A stretch of DNA of 64,000 nucleotides from Nocardia caishijiensis NBRC 108228 (lineage in GTDB: Bacteria; Actinomycetota; Actinomycetes; Mycobacteriales; Mycobacteriaceae), in contig NZ_BDBE01000025.1 of NCBI RefSeq assembly GCF_001612825.1, positions 496,001 to 560,000 of the forward strand. Reading direction: 5' to 3'. This document shows, piece after piece, positions 7,971 through 19,252 of the stretch; position 1 is the stretch's first letter, and every line of letters begins with the position of its first letter. Under the pieces are notes generated by a model, which ran no database searches, was not told where the DNA came from, and saw only the letters and a program-made list of their open reading frames with translations. Made by a program: the position numbers and the translations under genes.

Positions 7971-9523
7971 TCGCGTCCGCTGCGCGCGAGCATCTCGTCG
8001 GCCGACCCCGGACCCCAGGTACCGGCCTCGTACGGTTCGGGTTTGCCCTCGGCCGCCCAGTGCGCGATGACCGGATCGAGGATGCGCCAGGACAATTCGA
8101 CCTCCGCGTTGACGGGAAACAGGGACGGCACCCCGAGCAGCACGTCGAGGATGAGTCGTTCGTACGCCTCGGGGGAGGACTCGGTGAACGCCTCTCCGTA
8201 GCTGAAGTCCATGTTCACATCGCGCACCTCCATCCCCGAGCCGGGCACCTTGGACCCGAAGCGCAGCGTGATGCCCTCGTCCGGCTGCACCCGGATGACC
8301 AGGGCGTTCTGGCCGAGCTCCTCGGTCATGGTCTGGTCGAAGGGCAGGTGCGGCGCGCGCTTGAACACCACCGCGATCTCGGTGACCCTGCGGCCGAGGC
8401 GTTTTCCGGTGCGCAGGTAGAACGGCACCCCGGCCCAGCGGCGGTTCTCCACGTGCAGGGTGATCGCGGCGTAGGTCTCGGTGCGCGACTGCGGGTCGAA
8501 TCCCTCTTCCTGATGCAGGCCGATCACGTGTTCGCTGCCCTGCCAGCCCTCGGTGTACTGACCGCGCGCGGTCGTCTCGTCCAGGGGCTCGACGAGTTTC
8601 GTCGCCGACAGTGCCTTGATCTTCTCGGTGGTGAGCTGCATCGGTTCGAAGGAGGTCGGTTCCTCCATGGCGGTGAGCGCCAGCAGTTGCAGCAGGTGGT
8701 TCTGGATGACGTCGCGCGCCGCGCCGATGCCGTCGTAATAGCCCGCGCGCCCGCCCAGGCCGATGTCCTCGGCCATGGTGATCTGCACGCTGTCGACGAA
8801 GTTGGCGTTCCAGATCGGCTCGTAGAGCTCGTTGGCGAAGCGCAGCGCCAGGATGTTCTGCACCGTCTCCTTGCCGAGATAGTGGTCGATGCGGAACACC
8901 TGCTCCTCCGGGAACACCCGGTTCACCAGGGCGTTGAGCTCCTTGGCGCTGGCTAGGTCGTGCCCGAACGGCTTCTCGATCACCACGCGCCGCCACGGCG
9001 TGTACCCCTCGGGGCGCGGGGCGGCCTTGGCGAGGTCGTGTTCGGAGAGCTGGTCGAGAACCACCGGGAACATGTTCGGTGGAATCGACAGGTAGAAGGC
9101 GTAATTGCCGCCGGTGCCCCGGGTTTCGTCGAGGTCGGCCAGGGTGGCGGCGAGAGTGGCGAAGGCGGTGTCGTCGTCGAAACTGCCCTGCACGAAGCGC
9201 AACCCCTCGGCCAGGCGGTCCCAGACCTCCGGACGGAACGGGGTGCGCGCGTGCTGCTTCACCGCGCTGAGCACGACATCGGCGAAATCCTGGTCGTCGT
9301 AGTCGCGCCTGGCGAAGCCGACCAGGGCGAAACCAGGGGGCAACAGCCCCTGGTTCGCCAGGTCGTAGATGGCAGGCATCAGCTTCTTACGGGACAGGTC
9401 TCCGGTGACACCGAAGATCACCAGGCAGCACGGGCCCGCGATGAAGGGGACCCGCTTGTCACGTTCGTCGCGCAGCGGGTTGTGCCACAGCCCCGCCTGA
9501 TCCGTCGTTGCTGTGCCTGCCAT
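7955..9523 (-). CDS. zwf: Glucose-6-phosphate 1-dehydrogenase
   Basis: It oxidises glucose-6-phosphate to 6-phosphogluconolactone and is a main source of cytoplasmic NADPH. The 522 residues contain the N-terminal dinucleotide-binding fingerprint GVTGDLSRKKLMP at about 38-50 and the active-site signature RIDHYLGKE near 205, with EKPFGHDL ahead of it. The length fits the family. It is the third gene of the operon: 4 bases downstream of tal and overlapping opcA by 16. This copy corresponds by position to zwf2 of M. tuberculosis. Confidence 0.97.
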   Translation of the reverse strand: MAGTATTDQAGLWHNPLRDERDKRVPFIAGPCCLVIFGVTGDLSRKKLMPAIYDLANQGLLPPGFALVGFARRDYDDQDFADVVLSAVKQHARTPFRPEVWDRLAEGLRFVQGSFDDDTAFATLAATLADLDETRGTGGNYAFYLSIPPNMFPVVLDQLSEHDLAKAAPRPEGYTPWRRVVIEKPFGHDLASAKELNALVNRVFPEEQVFRIDHYLGKETVQNILALRFANELYEPIWNANFVDSVQITMAEDIGLGGRAGYYDGIGAARDVIQNHLLQLLALTAMEEPTSFEPMQLTTEKIKALSATKLVEPLDETTARGQYTEGWQGSEHVIGLHQEEGFDPQSRTETYAAITLHVENRRWAGVPFYLRTGKRLGRRVTEIAVVFKRAPHLPFDQTMTEELGQNALVIRVQPDEGITLRFGSKVPGSGMEVRDVNMDFSYGEAFTESSPEAYERLILDVLLGVPSLFPVNAEVELSWRILDPVIAHWAAEGKPEPYEAGTWGPGSADEMLARSGREWRRP

Positions 9524-9527
9524 CGGT

Positions 9528-10664
9528 TCAGTTGCCTCCTGCCGCCGCGGTGCGCAGTTCCTCGGTGGTGGCGTCGATCAGTTCGCCCCAGGAGGCCTCG
9601 AACTTGTCGACACCCTCGCGCTCGAGCAGTTCGAACACCTCCGCCAGGTCGACACCGGCGGCTTCCAGATCGCCGAAGACCTGCGCGGCCTCGACGGCCT
9701 TGCCGCTGAGCGTGTCCCCGCGCACCTCGCCGTGGTCGGCGAAGGCCTGCAGCGTCTTCTCCGGCAGTGTGTTGACCGTGTTCGGGCCGACCAACTCGGT
9801 GACGTACAGGGTGTCGGGGTAGTCCGGGTTCTTCACCCCGGTGGAAGCCCACAGCGGCCGCTGCCGGTTGGCACCCTGCGAGGCCAGGTGGTTGTAGGTG
9901 GAGGTGTGCGCCCCACCGTCGAACACGTCCTGGTACTCGGCGTAGGCCAGGCGCGCGTTGGCGACACCGGCCTTGCCGCGCAGCGCCAGCGCCTCGGGGG
10001 TGCCGATGGCGTCCAGGCGCTTGTCGATCTCGGTGTCCACGCGGGAGACGAAGAACGACGCCACCGAGTGGATCTTGGCCAGGTCGTGTCCGGCCACCTT
10101 GGCCTGCCGCAGACCGTCGAGGTAGGCGCCCATCACCGCGCGGTAGCGCGGCACCGAGAAGATCAGCGTCACGTTCACGCTGATGCCCTCGGCGATCACC
10201 GAGGTGATCGCGGGCAGGCCCGCCTCGGTGGCCGGGATCTTGATGAACAGATTCTTGCGGTCGACGATCTTCCACAGTTCCACCGCTTGCGCGACGGTCT
10301 TGTCGGCGTCGAAGGCGAAGCGCGGGTCGACCTCGATCGACACGCGGCCGTCGACACCGTTGCTCGCCTCGAACACCGGGGCGAGCACGTCGCAGGCGGC
10401 GCGCACATCGTCGGTGGTGATGGTGCGGATGGCCGCGTCGGCGTCGGCGCCCTGGGCCGCAAGGTCTTTCACCTGCGCGTCGTAGGCGTGTCCGACGCTC
10501 AGCGCGGCCTGGAAGATGGACGGGTTGGTGGTGACACCGACGACGCTGCGGGTCGCGACCAGGTCGGCCAGGTTGCCGGACTTGATGCGGTCGCGGGACA
10601 GATCGTCGAGCCACACCGAGACCCCCGCTGCCGCGAGTGCGGCGAGATTCTCGTTCTGTGCCAT
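9528..10664 (-). CDS. tal: Transaldolase
   Basis: It transfers a dihydroxyacetone unit between sugar phosphates in the non-oxidative pentose-phosphate pathway. The 378 residues belong to the long actinobacterial/plant-type transaldolases. Visible motifs are GVTTNPSIF near 43, [10 protein letters not shown] near 138 (containing the Schiff-base lysine), VNVTLIFS, and [12 protein letters not shown] near 270. It lies 4 bases from tkt upstream and 4 bases from zwf downstream, a tightly coupled operon. Confidence 0.96.
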   Translation of the reverse strand: MAQNENLAALAAAGVSVWLDDLSRDRIKSGNLADLVATRSVVGVTTNPSIFQAALSVGHAYDAQVKDLAAQGADADAAIRTITTDDVRAACDVLAPVFEASNGVDGRVSIEVDPRFAFDADKTVAQAVELWKIVDRKNLFIKIPATEAGLPAITSVIAEGISVNVTLIFSVPRYRAVMGAYLDGLRQAKVAGHDLAKIHSVASFFVSRVDTEIDKRLDAIGTPEALALRGKAGVANARLAYAEYQDVFDGGAHTSTYNHLASQGANRQRPLWASTGVKNPDYPDTLYVTELVGPNTVNTLPEKTLQAFADHGEVRGDTLSGKAVEAAQVFGDLEAAGVDLAEVFELLEREGVDKFEASWGELIDATTEELRTAAAGGN

Positions 10665-10668
10665 GGTT

Positions 10669-12810
<2,142 letters not shown>

Positions 12811-13360
12811 GACCGTGGTTCTCCTGACCTAGGTTTCGTCGACGGCGAGTAGATGGCAGCGGCGATGATGTCGTTCGGACCGCACGCGGCCGAGGGACGT
12901 ACCGATGTACAGGAATACCCTAGAGGTGTTGCTCCACCTGATCGGCGCGAACCCTGAGTGTGAGTCTAGTTGCCCTTCCCGCGATCACGCTCGGGGTCGT
13001 CTCCGGGACCCGGCGCGGCGCGCGGCACGCCGTTCACCTGCGTGTCGGGACCGGTTCACCCCGCAGACAGCGGCGCGAATCGGTCACGGTCGCGGCGCGC
13101 CTCCGCCTCTGGACCGACCGGAGGGCGCGACGAAGGAGTGCCCGGAGGGAGGGAAGAGGCGGAGTCAAGCGCCGCGACCCGCCGCGCCAGCGGCCGATGA
13201 CACCGCGCGACCCGCCGCGCCAGCGGCCCATGACACCGCGCGACCCGCGGCGCCAGCCGCCTGTGTCACCGTCTACCATCGTCTGTAGTAGTGGCCGCGC
13301 CGCAGCCGCGCGCTGCTCGTTCCAATGCCGGATGCGAAGCACAGCGTGCGAGGAGAAACA
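12811..13360. other. Divergent intergenic region between tkt and ctaB
   Basis: These 550 bases contain no convincing gene. Short open frames on the + strand carry Arg/Pro/Ala-rich noise, lack ribosome binding sites and end at or within ctaB. The region must hold the promoters of tkt (leftward) and ctaB (rightward), and it contains three tandem 33-bp repeats at 13173-13271. Confidence 0.6.
13173..13271. repeat. Three tandem 33-bp repeats
   Basis: Units begin at 13173, 13206 and 13239, each starting CGCGACCCGCCGCGCCAGCG. The first two differ at one position and the third is diverged by several bases. They lie about 90 bases before ctaB. A 33-bp period equals 11 codons, but no credible protein reads through. 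Confidence 0.85.
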
Positions 13361-14353
13361 GTGCGGATCGGTAACCAGCCGGGTAGTAGCGGTGCGCACG
13401 GTTCCTCGTCGACGGCCCTGGCCGATCGGCTCGCGGGCCACAGCGTGTTCGCCCGGATCGTGCGTAAGCCACTGGCCTACATCGCGCTCACCAAGCCGCG
13501 GGTCATCGAGCTGTTGCTCGTCGCGACCATCCCGACCATGCTCCTGGCCGATCGGGGCAATGTCGACATCCGGCTGATCCTGGTCACCCTGTTCGGTGGC
13601 TGGATGGGCGCGGCCAGCGCCAACACGCTGAACTGTGTCGCCGACGCCGACATCGACAAGGTGATGAAGCGGACCGCGCGTCGCCCGCTGGCCCGCGACG
13701 CGGTGCCGACCTCCCATGCCTTCGTCTTCGGTGTGACGCTCGGGATCATCTCCTTCGCCTGGCTGTGGTGGCAGGCCAACCTGCTCAGCGGCGTGCTCGT
13801 GGTGGCGACGATCCTGTTCTACGTCTTCGTCTACACCAAGGGCCTCAAGCGCCGGACCTCACAGAACGTGGTGTGGGGTGGCGCGGCGGGCTGCATGCCC
13901 GCCCTCGTCGGCTGGTCGGCGGTCACCGGGACCATCGGCTGGCCCGCGATCGTGCTGTTCGCGGTGATCTTCTTCTGGACGCCGCCGCACACCTGGGCGC
14001 TGGCGATGCGCTACAAGGAGGACTACCGCGCGGCCGGGGTGCCGATGCTGCCGGTGGTCGCGACCGAGCAGGTCGTCACCAAGCAGATCGTCATCTATAC
14101 CTGGCTCACCGTGCTGGCCACCCTCGCGCTCGTCCCGGCGACCGGTGTCGTCTACGCGGCGGTCGCCCTGGTCGCCGGTGCCTGGTTCCTGCTGATGGCC
14201 CACCAGCTCTATGCCGGTGTACGCCGCGGCGAATCGGTGAAGCCACTGCGGCTGTTCCTGCAGTCCAACAACTATCTGGCCGTGGTCTTCTGTGGTTTGG
14301 CGGTGGACTCGGTGCTCGGCTGGACCACGCTGGGCAGCATCGTCGGCCTCTGA
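13361..14353 (+). CDS. ctaB: Protoheme IX farnesyltransferase (heme O synthase)
   Basis: It attaches a farnesyl group to heme b to make heme O, the precursor of heme A for cytochrome aa3 oxidase. The 330 residues form a UbiA-type polytopic membrane protein. [11 protein letters not shown] opens the first membrane segment, the prenyl-diphosphate motif is [22 protein letters not shown], and a second acidic loop is [16 protein letters not shown]. The GTG start at 13361 has AGGAG 6 bases upstream; an in-frame ATG at 13325 lacks one. The ctaB/tkt divergence matches the mycobacterial order. CtaA, the next enzyme in the pathway, is 4 kb downstream. Confidence 0.95.
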   Translation: MRIGNQPGSSGAHGSSSTALADRLAGHSVFARIVRKPLAYIALTKPRVIELLLVATIPTMLLADRGNVDIRLILVTLFGGWMGAASANTLNCVADADIDKVMKRTARRPLARDAVPTSHAFVFGVTLGIISFAWLWWQANLLSGVLVVATILFYVFVYTKGLKRRTSQNVVWGGAAGCMPALVGWSAVTGTIGWPAIVLFAVIFFWTPPHTWALAMRYKEDYRAAGVPMLPVVATEQVVTKQIVIYTWLTVLATLALVPATGVVYAAVALVAGAWFLLMAHQLYAGVRRGESVKPLRLFLQSNNYLAVVFCGLAVDSVLGWTTLGSIVGL

Positions 14354-14362
14354 CGCCGTCGA

Positions 14363-14401
14363 ACACCGGTGGCCGGGCACGGGGTGCTCGGCCACCGGTG
14401 T
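14363..14401. terminator. Bidirectional hairpin terminator
   Basis: A 13-bp stem (ACACCGGTGGCCG and complement) with a 13-base loop lies between the convergent ctaB and monooxygenase genes. Confidence 0.7.
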
Positions 14402-14412
14402 GTTCGGACGGT

Positions 14413-15870
14413 CTACCGCCGGTGGGCGAGGTGGCCGTCCGGTCGGATCAGGATCCGGGTGCCGGGGGTGGCCGCGTAGGCGGAGAAAGCGTGCCCGCCG
14501 GTGTCGAAGAGCGTCGTGGACGCGGTGGCTTCGGGATGGTCCGGGCGAGCGGCTCGCCGAATCTCGATCGTGCGAACAGTCGGGTCGTCAGCGGGTGTGG
14601 AGCCGCGGTCCGTCGGGCCCGTGAAACGCAGCAGGGTGGCGTGGGGGCCGCGGAAGACGTCGAACAGGCGGATCGGGCGGCCGGTCGCGTCGTGGAGCGG
14701 GGCGTCCGGTGCGCGATCGCCCGCGACGAGCGGACCGTGGTCGTCGGGGGAGCGGTAGGTGATGCCGAGCTGGCGAGTTTCGGGGCCGCGGCGCATCGCG
14801 TCCGGGTCGCCGTCGACGAGTTTGTCGAGGAGTTCGGTGCTCAGGTCGAGGACGCGCGCCGCGACCGTGCGGCGCTCGGATTCGTAGGTGTCGAGCGGGG
14901 CGGTGTCGCCGTCGAGGGCGGCGGCCAGCTTCCAGCCGAGGTTGTAGGCGTCCTGGACGCCGGTGTTGAGGCCTTGTCCGCCGGTCGGTGGATGGACGTG
15001 GGCGGCATCGCCCGCGAGCAGGACCCGGCCGACGCGGAAGCGCTCGGCGAGGCGAATGTTGGGGCGCCACACCGTGATCCAGGATAGGTCGCGCGGGGTC
15101 AGCCCGAGTGCCGGGGCGTGGCGGTCGGTCAGGTCCCGCAGGGTGGCCAGGTCCGGGGCCCGGTCCTCGACCAGTGGTGCGGCGAACTGGAAACGCCGCC
15201 CACCCGGAAGCGGTGACAGGCTGAAGCCGTTCATCGGCTGGTCGGGCGCGGCGGCGAACCAATAGCCGAATTCGTGGTCGAGTTCGTCGACACGGACATC
15301 GCCGAGCAGCATCTCGACCGACTCGTCGGTGCGGCCCTCGAACGCGATCCCGAGACGTTTGCGCACGGTGCTCGCCCCGCCGTCGGTGCCGACGAGATAC
15401 CGCGCGTGGACGATCTCCTCGCCGCCATCGCGTCGCAGTCGCGCCGTGACACCGCTGTCGTTCTGGGTGAAGTCGACCAGCGCCGTGCCGAATTCGGCCC
15501 GCACACCCAGCTCGGCCAGCCTGGCGCGCAGAATCGCCTCGGTGTCGGATTGGCCGAGGACCCACCCGTTCGGGTACGGCACGTCCGGTGTCGGTGCCAC
15601 CGGTTCGGCCATGCGGTGCTCGCCGACGAACTCACCCGCGAAATAGGCGCGAATGACCGGGACGTCGCGTCCGGCCGCCGATACCGCATCGAGGACGCCG
15701 AGATCGTCGAACACCTCCAGCGTTCGTGGCTGGATCCCGTCACCGCGCGAGCCCTGGAAGGGCCGCGCGGCGCGATCGACGAGCCGGACATCCATCCCGC
15801 GCCGCGCGAGATCGATGGCGAGGGTGAGGCCGCTCGGACCCGCACCGGCGACAAGTATCTGATCGGACAT
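14413..15870 (-). CDS. FAD-dependent aromatic-type monooxygenase (PHBH fold)
   Basis: This 485-residue flavoprotein should hydroxylate a small, probably aromatic, substrate using NAD(P)H and oxygen. It has all three family fingerprints: VAGAGPSGLTLA (FAD ADP site) near residue 6, LVGTDGGASTVRKRLG (DG motif) near 150, and RVLLAGDAAHVHPPTGGQG (GD motif) near 270. A C-terminal thioredoxin-like extension of about 130 residues is typical of the rifampicin monooxygenase/PgaE subgroup. The start at 15870 has GGAGG 8 bases upstream. The gene is divergent from a TetR regulator, with inverted repeats between them, so it is probably induced when that repressor binds a ligand. The substrate is unknown; antibiotic or phenolic inactivation is possible. 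Confidence 0.85.
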   Translation of the reverse strand: MSDQILVAGAGPSGLTLAIDLARRGMDVRLVDRAARPFQGSRGDGIQPRTLEVFDDLGVLDAVSAAGRDVPVIRAYFAGEFVGEHRMAEPVAPTPDVPYPNGWVLGQSDTEAILRARLAELGVRAEFGTALVDFTQNDSGVTARLRRDGGEEIVHARYLVGTDGGASTVRKRLGIAFEGRTDESVEMLLGDVRVDELDHEFGYWFAAAPDQPMNGFSLSPLPGGRRFQFAAPLVEDRAPDLATLRDLTDRHAPALGLTPRDLSWITVWRPNIRLAERFRVGRVLLAGDAAHVHPPTGGQGLNTGVQDAYNLGWKLAAALDGDTAPLDTYESERRTVAARVLDLSTELLDKLVDGDPDAMRRGPETRQLGITYRSPDDHGPLVAGDRAPDAPLHDATGRPIRLFDVFRGPHATLLRFTGPTDRGSTPADDPTVRTIEIRRAARPDHPEATASTTLFDTGGHAFSAYAATPGTRILIRPDGHLAHRR

Positions 15871-15893
15871 GAGGACTTCCTCCCGAAACGATA

Positions 15894-15924
15894 ACTGAAT
15901 CCACATTCAGTGAAGATGAATTCA
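15894..15924. promoter_or_regulatory. Probable TetR operator cluster
   Basis: An inverted repeat, ACTGAAT-CCAC-ATTCAGT (15894-15911), is followed by the palindrome TGAATTCA (15917-15924) and another TTTCAGT. These AT-rich sites lie in the short gap between the divergent monooxygenase and TetR genes, so they probably let the repressor control both promoters. Operator function is inferred. Confidence 0.65.
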
Positions 15925-15966
15925 GTTTCAGTATTGGTAGCGTGCCTGTCAAGGAGGTGACCTCGA

Positions 15967-16569
15967 ATGGGTGGCAGCAGGCGCGAGAAATCCGCGGAGA
16001 CCGAGCAGGCGCTCAAGGACGCCGCGCGGCAGGTGTTCGCCGAACATGGCTACCTGAACGCGAAGATCACCGACATCACCGCCGCCGCGGGCCGGGCCGC
16101 GGGCTCGTTCTACAACCACTTCGCGAGCAAAGAGGAACTGCTCCAGGCGTTGCTCGCCGATATCGCCGCTGCTGGGGACGAACGCGCCGTCGATCCCGAA
16201 CACAGCGGGGACTTCGCCGATCCGGCCGCCGTGCGCTACCACGTGCGCGGCTACTGGACCTTCGCCAGAGAGAACACCGCCGTGCTCCGCGCGATCGGGC
16301 AGGCCGCGCAGGTCAGCCCCGAATTCGCCCGGATCGTCGCGGGTTTCGGCACCGCGCAGCGCGCCGACATCGCGGGCCACGTATCCGATTTCCCCGATCG
16401 TGGCCTCCGCCTGCCGGGTTCGGTCGACGCCAGCCTCGCGATGATGTTCGCCGCGGTCGACGGGACGCTGCGCATGGTCGAGGACGGATCGGTGACGCTG
16501 ACCGACGAAGAGGCCATCGAGTCGATCACACGGTTCGTCTACCGAGGGCTCACGGGCCGCGACTACTGA
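15967..16569 (+). CDS. TetR-family repressor of the divergent monooxygenase
   Basis: The 200 residues start with a TetR helix-turn-helix at about 15-60 (ALKDAARQVFAEHGYLNAKI then GSFYNHFASKEELL). The C-terminal ligand domain is unclassified. An ideal ribosome binding site, AAGGAGGTGA, lies just before the ATG. Divergence from the flavin monooxygenase, with inverted repeats in the gap, argues for local autoregulation and ligand-controlled expression of that enzyme. Confidence 0.88.
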   Translation: MGGSRREKSAETEQALKDAARQVFAEHGYLNAKITDITAAAGRAAGSFYNHFASKEELLQALLADIAAAGDERAVDPEHSGDFADPAAVRYHVRGYWTFARENTAVLRAIGQAAQVSPEFARIVAGFGTAQRADIAGHVSDFPDRGLRLPGSVDASLAMMFAAVDGTLRMVEDGSVTLTDEEAIESITRFVYRGLTGRDY

Positions 16570-16595
16570 CGAATGCTCGACGCAGGCGGCGTAGC

Positions 16596-16609
16596 AGCCG
16601 GTACCGGCT
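16596..16609. repeat. 14-bp perfect palindrome between convergent genes
   Basis: AGCCGGTACCGGCT is self-complementary. Related GGTACCGGC and CCGGTACGGGC copies follow within 110 bases, in the gap between the TetR gene and qor. It may act as a transcription stop; nothing else is visible in this 147-base gap. Confidence 0.45.
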
Positions 16610-16716
16610 GGGCTGGGGACCGGCGCCGACTCGTGGTGGGGCCCGAGGTAGGCGACGGAAACGGCCGGTACGGGCTGGGTGCAGGTACCGGCCGGGGTCG
16701 GTGTGACGCGGTAGGG

Positions 16717-17682
16717 CTAGGGGAGCAGGACGATGGAACCGGTGGTTGTGCGGGCCGCCAGGTCGCGGTGGGCCTCGGCGGCGTCGGCGAGGGGGTAGGT
16801 GGCACCGACGCGCAGCTTCAGCGCGCCCTCGGCGATGGCGTTGAAGACATCTGTTGCGCGCCACAGGAATTCGGTGCGGTCGCGGGTGTAGGCGCCCAGC
16901 GACGGGCGGGTGAGCCAGAGCGAACCGGCGGGGTTGAGGCGTTGCGGATCGAACGGCGGGACCGGGCCGCTGGCCGCACCGAACAGGGCGAGGGTGCCGC
17001 GCACCCGCAACGAGGCGAGACTCGCCTCGAACGTGCTCGCGCCGACACCGTCGTAGACCGCGGCCACCCCTTGACCGTCGGTGAGGTCGCGGACCCGGGC
17101 GGCGAGGTCGTCGTCGTAGCGCAGGACCTCCGTGGCGCCCGCCTCGCGCGAGAGCTGCTCCTTGGCATCGGTGGAGACCGTGGTGACGACCCGGGCGCCC
17201 TTGGCGGCGGCCAGCTGGGTGAGCAACAGACCCACACCCCCCGCGCCCGCGTGCACCAGCACCGCATCGCCCGGTTCGGGGGTGAAGACCGATTCGACCA
17301 GGTAGTGCGCGGTCATGCCCTGCAAGAGGGCCGCCGCCGCGACGGTCGGTTCCACGCCCTCGGGCACCTTCACCGCGACGGCCTCGTCGACGGCCACGCG
17401 CTGCGCGTAGCTGCCCGGTGCCGCCGCCCACGCCACCCGATCGCCGACGGTGAACTCGGTGACCTCGGGTCCGACCTCCGCCACCACGCCGGTGCCTTCG
17501 GAACCCGGGATATATGGGGTGGCCTGCGGATACAACCCGGTGCGGAAGTAGATGTCGATGTAGTTCACACCGATGGCGTCGGTGTCGACGAGCAGTTGTC
17601 TCGGCTCGATTCGCGGAGCCTCGACCTCCACCGACCGCAGAACCTCGGGACCACCGTGCTCGGAAACCTGAATCGCGCGCAT
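16717..17682 (-). CDS. qor: NADPH:quinone oxidoreductase (zinc-free medium-chain dehydrogenase)
   Basis: The 321 residues form a two-domain medium-chain reductase that uses NADPH to reduce quinones or enones. The N-terminal catalytic domain contains GVNYIDIYFRTGLYP and IPGSEGTGVVAEVG. The Rossmann domain has the AGAGGVGLLLTQLA nucleotide motif near 150. The Cys/His zinc ligands of alcohol dehydrogenases are missing, as expected for quinone reductases. Its place between ctaB and ctaA matches Rv1454c of M. tuberculosis. It is divergent from the small protein at 17759 across 76 bases. Confidence 0.9.
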   Translation of the reverse strand: MRAIQVSEHGGPEVLRSVEVEAPRIEPRQLLVDTDAIGVNYIDIYFRTGLYPQATPYIPGSEGTGVVAEVGPEVTEFTVGDRVAWAAAPGSYAQRVAVDEAVAVKVPEGVEPTVAAAALLQGMTAHYLVESVFTPEPGDAVLVHAGAGGVGLLLTQLAAAKGARVVTTVSTDAKEQLSREAGATEVLRYDDDLAARVRDLTDGQGVAAVYDGVGASTFEASLASLRVRGTLALFGAASGPVPPFDPQRLNPAGSLWLTRPSLGAYTRDRTEFLWRATDVFNAIAEGALKLRVGATYPLADAAEAHRDLAARTTTGSIVLLP

Positions 17683-17758
17683 GAGATCTCTTTGTACACC
17701 CCGTGTCCGCTGTCACTCGGGGGTGGACGCGAAACTACCCCCCGGTAAACTATCGCCC

Positions 17759-18124
17759 ATGAGTACAACCGCCGCGCCCGAGGCCGTGAAGGTGCCCGCC
17801 GAGGTCGAGAAGTCCATCGCGAAGTTCGTCGCCCAGCACGGCGGTTCGGGCACGGCGGTGCTGCAGTACATCGGCGAGCAGGGTGTGCGCATCACCCTCG
17901 TCGGCGAGGACGGGGTGCTCGGTGACCGGGTCGTGGCCGACCTGGCGACCGCCAAGGCCATCGTCGAGCGCGTCGACGGGCTCACCGAAGCCGACGAGTG
18001 GGACCGCGAGCTGGTCTCCAAGGTGACCCCGGCCAAGGGCCACTGGGCCAAGATGGCGGGCTGGGTCGCTCGCTCGACCAAGTTCCCGAAAGCCCGCAAC
18101 GCGAACGCGTTCCCGGGAGCCTGA
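17759..18124 (+). CDS. Conserved small cytoplasmic protein, unknown function
   Basis: This encodes 121 residues with no signal peptide or membrane segment. It begins MSTTAAPEAVKVPAEVEKSI, contains an acidic central part (ITLVGEDGVLGDRVVADLAT) and ends with a basic tail (ARSTKFPKARNANAFPG). An in-frame upstream start at 17681 would overlap the start of qor and has no support. It is closed by a hairpin at 18155-18194. I do not recognise the family. Its base composition is like that of its neighbours. Confidence 0.65.
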   Translation: MSTTAAPEAVKVPAEVEKSIAKFVAQHGGSGTAVLQYIGEQGVRITLVGEDGVLGDRVVADLATAKAIVERVDGLTEADEWDRELVSKVTPAKGHWAKMAGWVARSTKFPKARNANAFPGA

Positions 18125-18154
18125 TCCCGCGACGTCGATCCGAGCGTTCCGAAC

Positions 18155-18194
18155 CGGTCGCCGCAGCCCTCGCGAGGTGAGGTCGCGGCGACCG
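18155..18194. terminator. Hairpin terminator between convergent genes
   Basis: A 10-bp stem, CGGTCGCCGC and its complement, with a 20-base loop containing a smaller palindrome, lies between the small protein gene and ctaA. Confidence 0.6.
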
Positions 18195-18213
18195 TGTGGT
18201 TTCCGGAGGGTGG

Positions 18214-19185
18214 TCAGTGCGTAGCCGCGGCGGTGACGGCCGGGGCGGCGACGGTCTCGCGGGTGCGCAGGGACGCCCACAGGGCGGCGGTGGCGGCGGT
18301 GCAGGCCGCGGCGCCACCGACGTGGATGGCGACCAGCGCGGCGGGGACGTCGGTGAAGTACTGCACGACCCCGACCAGTGCCTGCGCGAGGACGATGCCG
18401 AGGAGCACGAACAGCCGCTTGCGGATCGCCGGTGTGATGCCGACGGCGTAGAGACCGAAGGCCAAGCCGATGAGCAGGGCCAGGTAGCCGATGAGCAGTT
18501 GCGAGTGCAGATGCACGAGGGTGACGATTTCGACCTCGAGGCGGGCCACCGGCCGGTCGATGCTCTTGTCACCCGCGTGCGGTCCGGCGGCGGTGACCAG
18601 CGTGCCCGCGATCAACACACCCGCCAGCGCCACACCGCTCAGCGCGGTGAGCCAGCGTAGGGGCGCGGGGACCTGCACGGTATCGATGCCGTCGTCGGGC
18701 TGGCCGATCTTGGCGTAGAGCACCACCGCCAGCCACACCATCACCATCGAGGCGAGCAGGTGCACGGCCACCGTCCACCACAGCAGGCCGGTGCGCACGG
18801 TGATGCCACCGATGATCGCCTGGACGACGGTGCCGCCGGGCATCAGCCAGGCGTAGACGAGGACTTCCTTGCGCCGCCGCGCCCGGACCACGGCCAGCAC
18901 GATCAGCGCCGCGCACAGCGTCACCACGAAGGTGAGTAGGCGGTTGCCGAACTCCACCGTCTGGTGCAGCACGGGCACCTCTGACACCCCGACGGGGGTG
19001 AAGCTGCCGGGGAAGCACTGCGGCCAGGTGGGGCAACCGAGACCGGACGCGGTGACGCGCACGATCGCGCCGGTCACCGAGATCCCGGCCTGGCTCAGAA
19101 TCACCGCGAGGGCGACGAGCCGCTGGGTCCGCAGCGAGGGGAGTGGCAGCCGGTCGACGAGGCCAACGAAGGCGCGATACAGCAC
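18214..19185 (-). CDS. ctaA: Heme A synthase
   Basis: It oxidises the methyl group of heme O to a formyl group, giving heme A. The 323 residues form about eight membrane helices. The four heme-ligand histidines are in VLHQTVEFGNR, VAVHLLASM, LVHLHSQLL and VAIHVGG. An extracellular Cys pair is in GLGCPTWPQCFPG, as in Gram-positive CtaA. It is the last gene of a leftward run starting at the rhomboid or mptB gene, 67 bases after the ABC permease. The same neighbourhood exists as Rv1456c-Rv1459c. Confidence 0.93.
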   Translation of the reverse strand: MLYRAFVGLVDRLPLPSLRTQRLVALAVILSQAGISVTGAIVRVTASGLGCPTWPQCFPGSFTPVGVSEVPVLHQTVEFGNRLLTFVVTLCAALIVLAVVRARRRKEVLVYAWLMPGGTVVQAIIGGITVRTGLLWWTVAVHLLASMVMVWLAVVLYAKIGQPDDGIDTVQVPAPLRWLTALSGVALAGVLIAGTLVTAAGPHAGDKSIDRPVARLEVEIVTLVHLHSQLLIGYLALLIGLAFGLYAVGITPAIRKRLFVLLGIVLAQALVGVVQYFTDVPAALVAIHVGGAAACTAATAALWASLRTRETVAAPAVTAAATH

Positions 19186-19252
19186 GTCACGATGGTACTG
19201 GCAGGAAATTCCGGCTCGATACCCGGGCTACTACAGTGCGTCGTTGGTCACG

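Noticed and set aside
7971..8996. Extension of the opcA frame to 648 residues
   Set aside because: It lies inside zwf in another frame; OpcA is about 300 residues in the family.
12905..13577. Small + strand frames upstream of ctaB with 11-residue repeats
   Set aside because: They are Arg/Pro/Ala-rich, without binding sites; the periodicity comes from the 33-bp DNA repeat.
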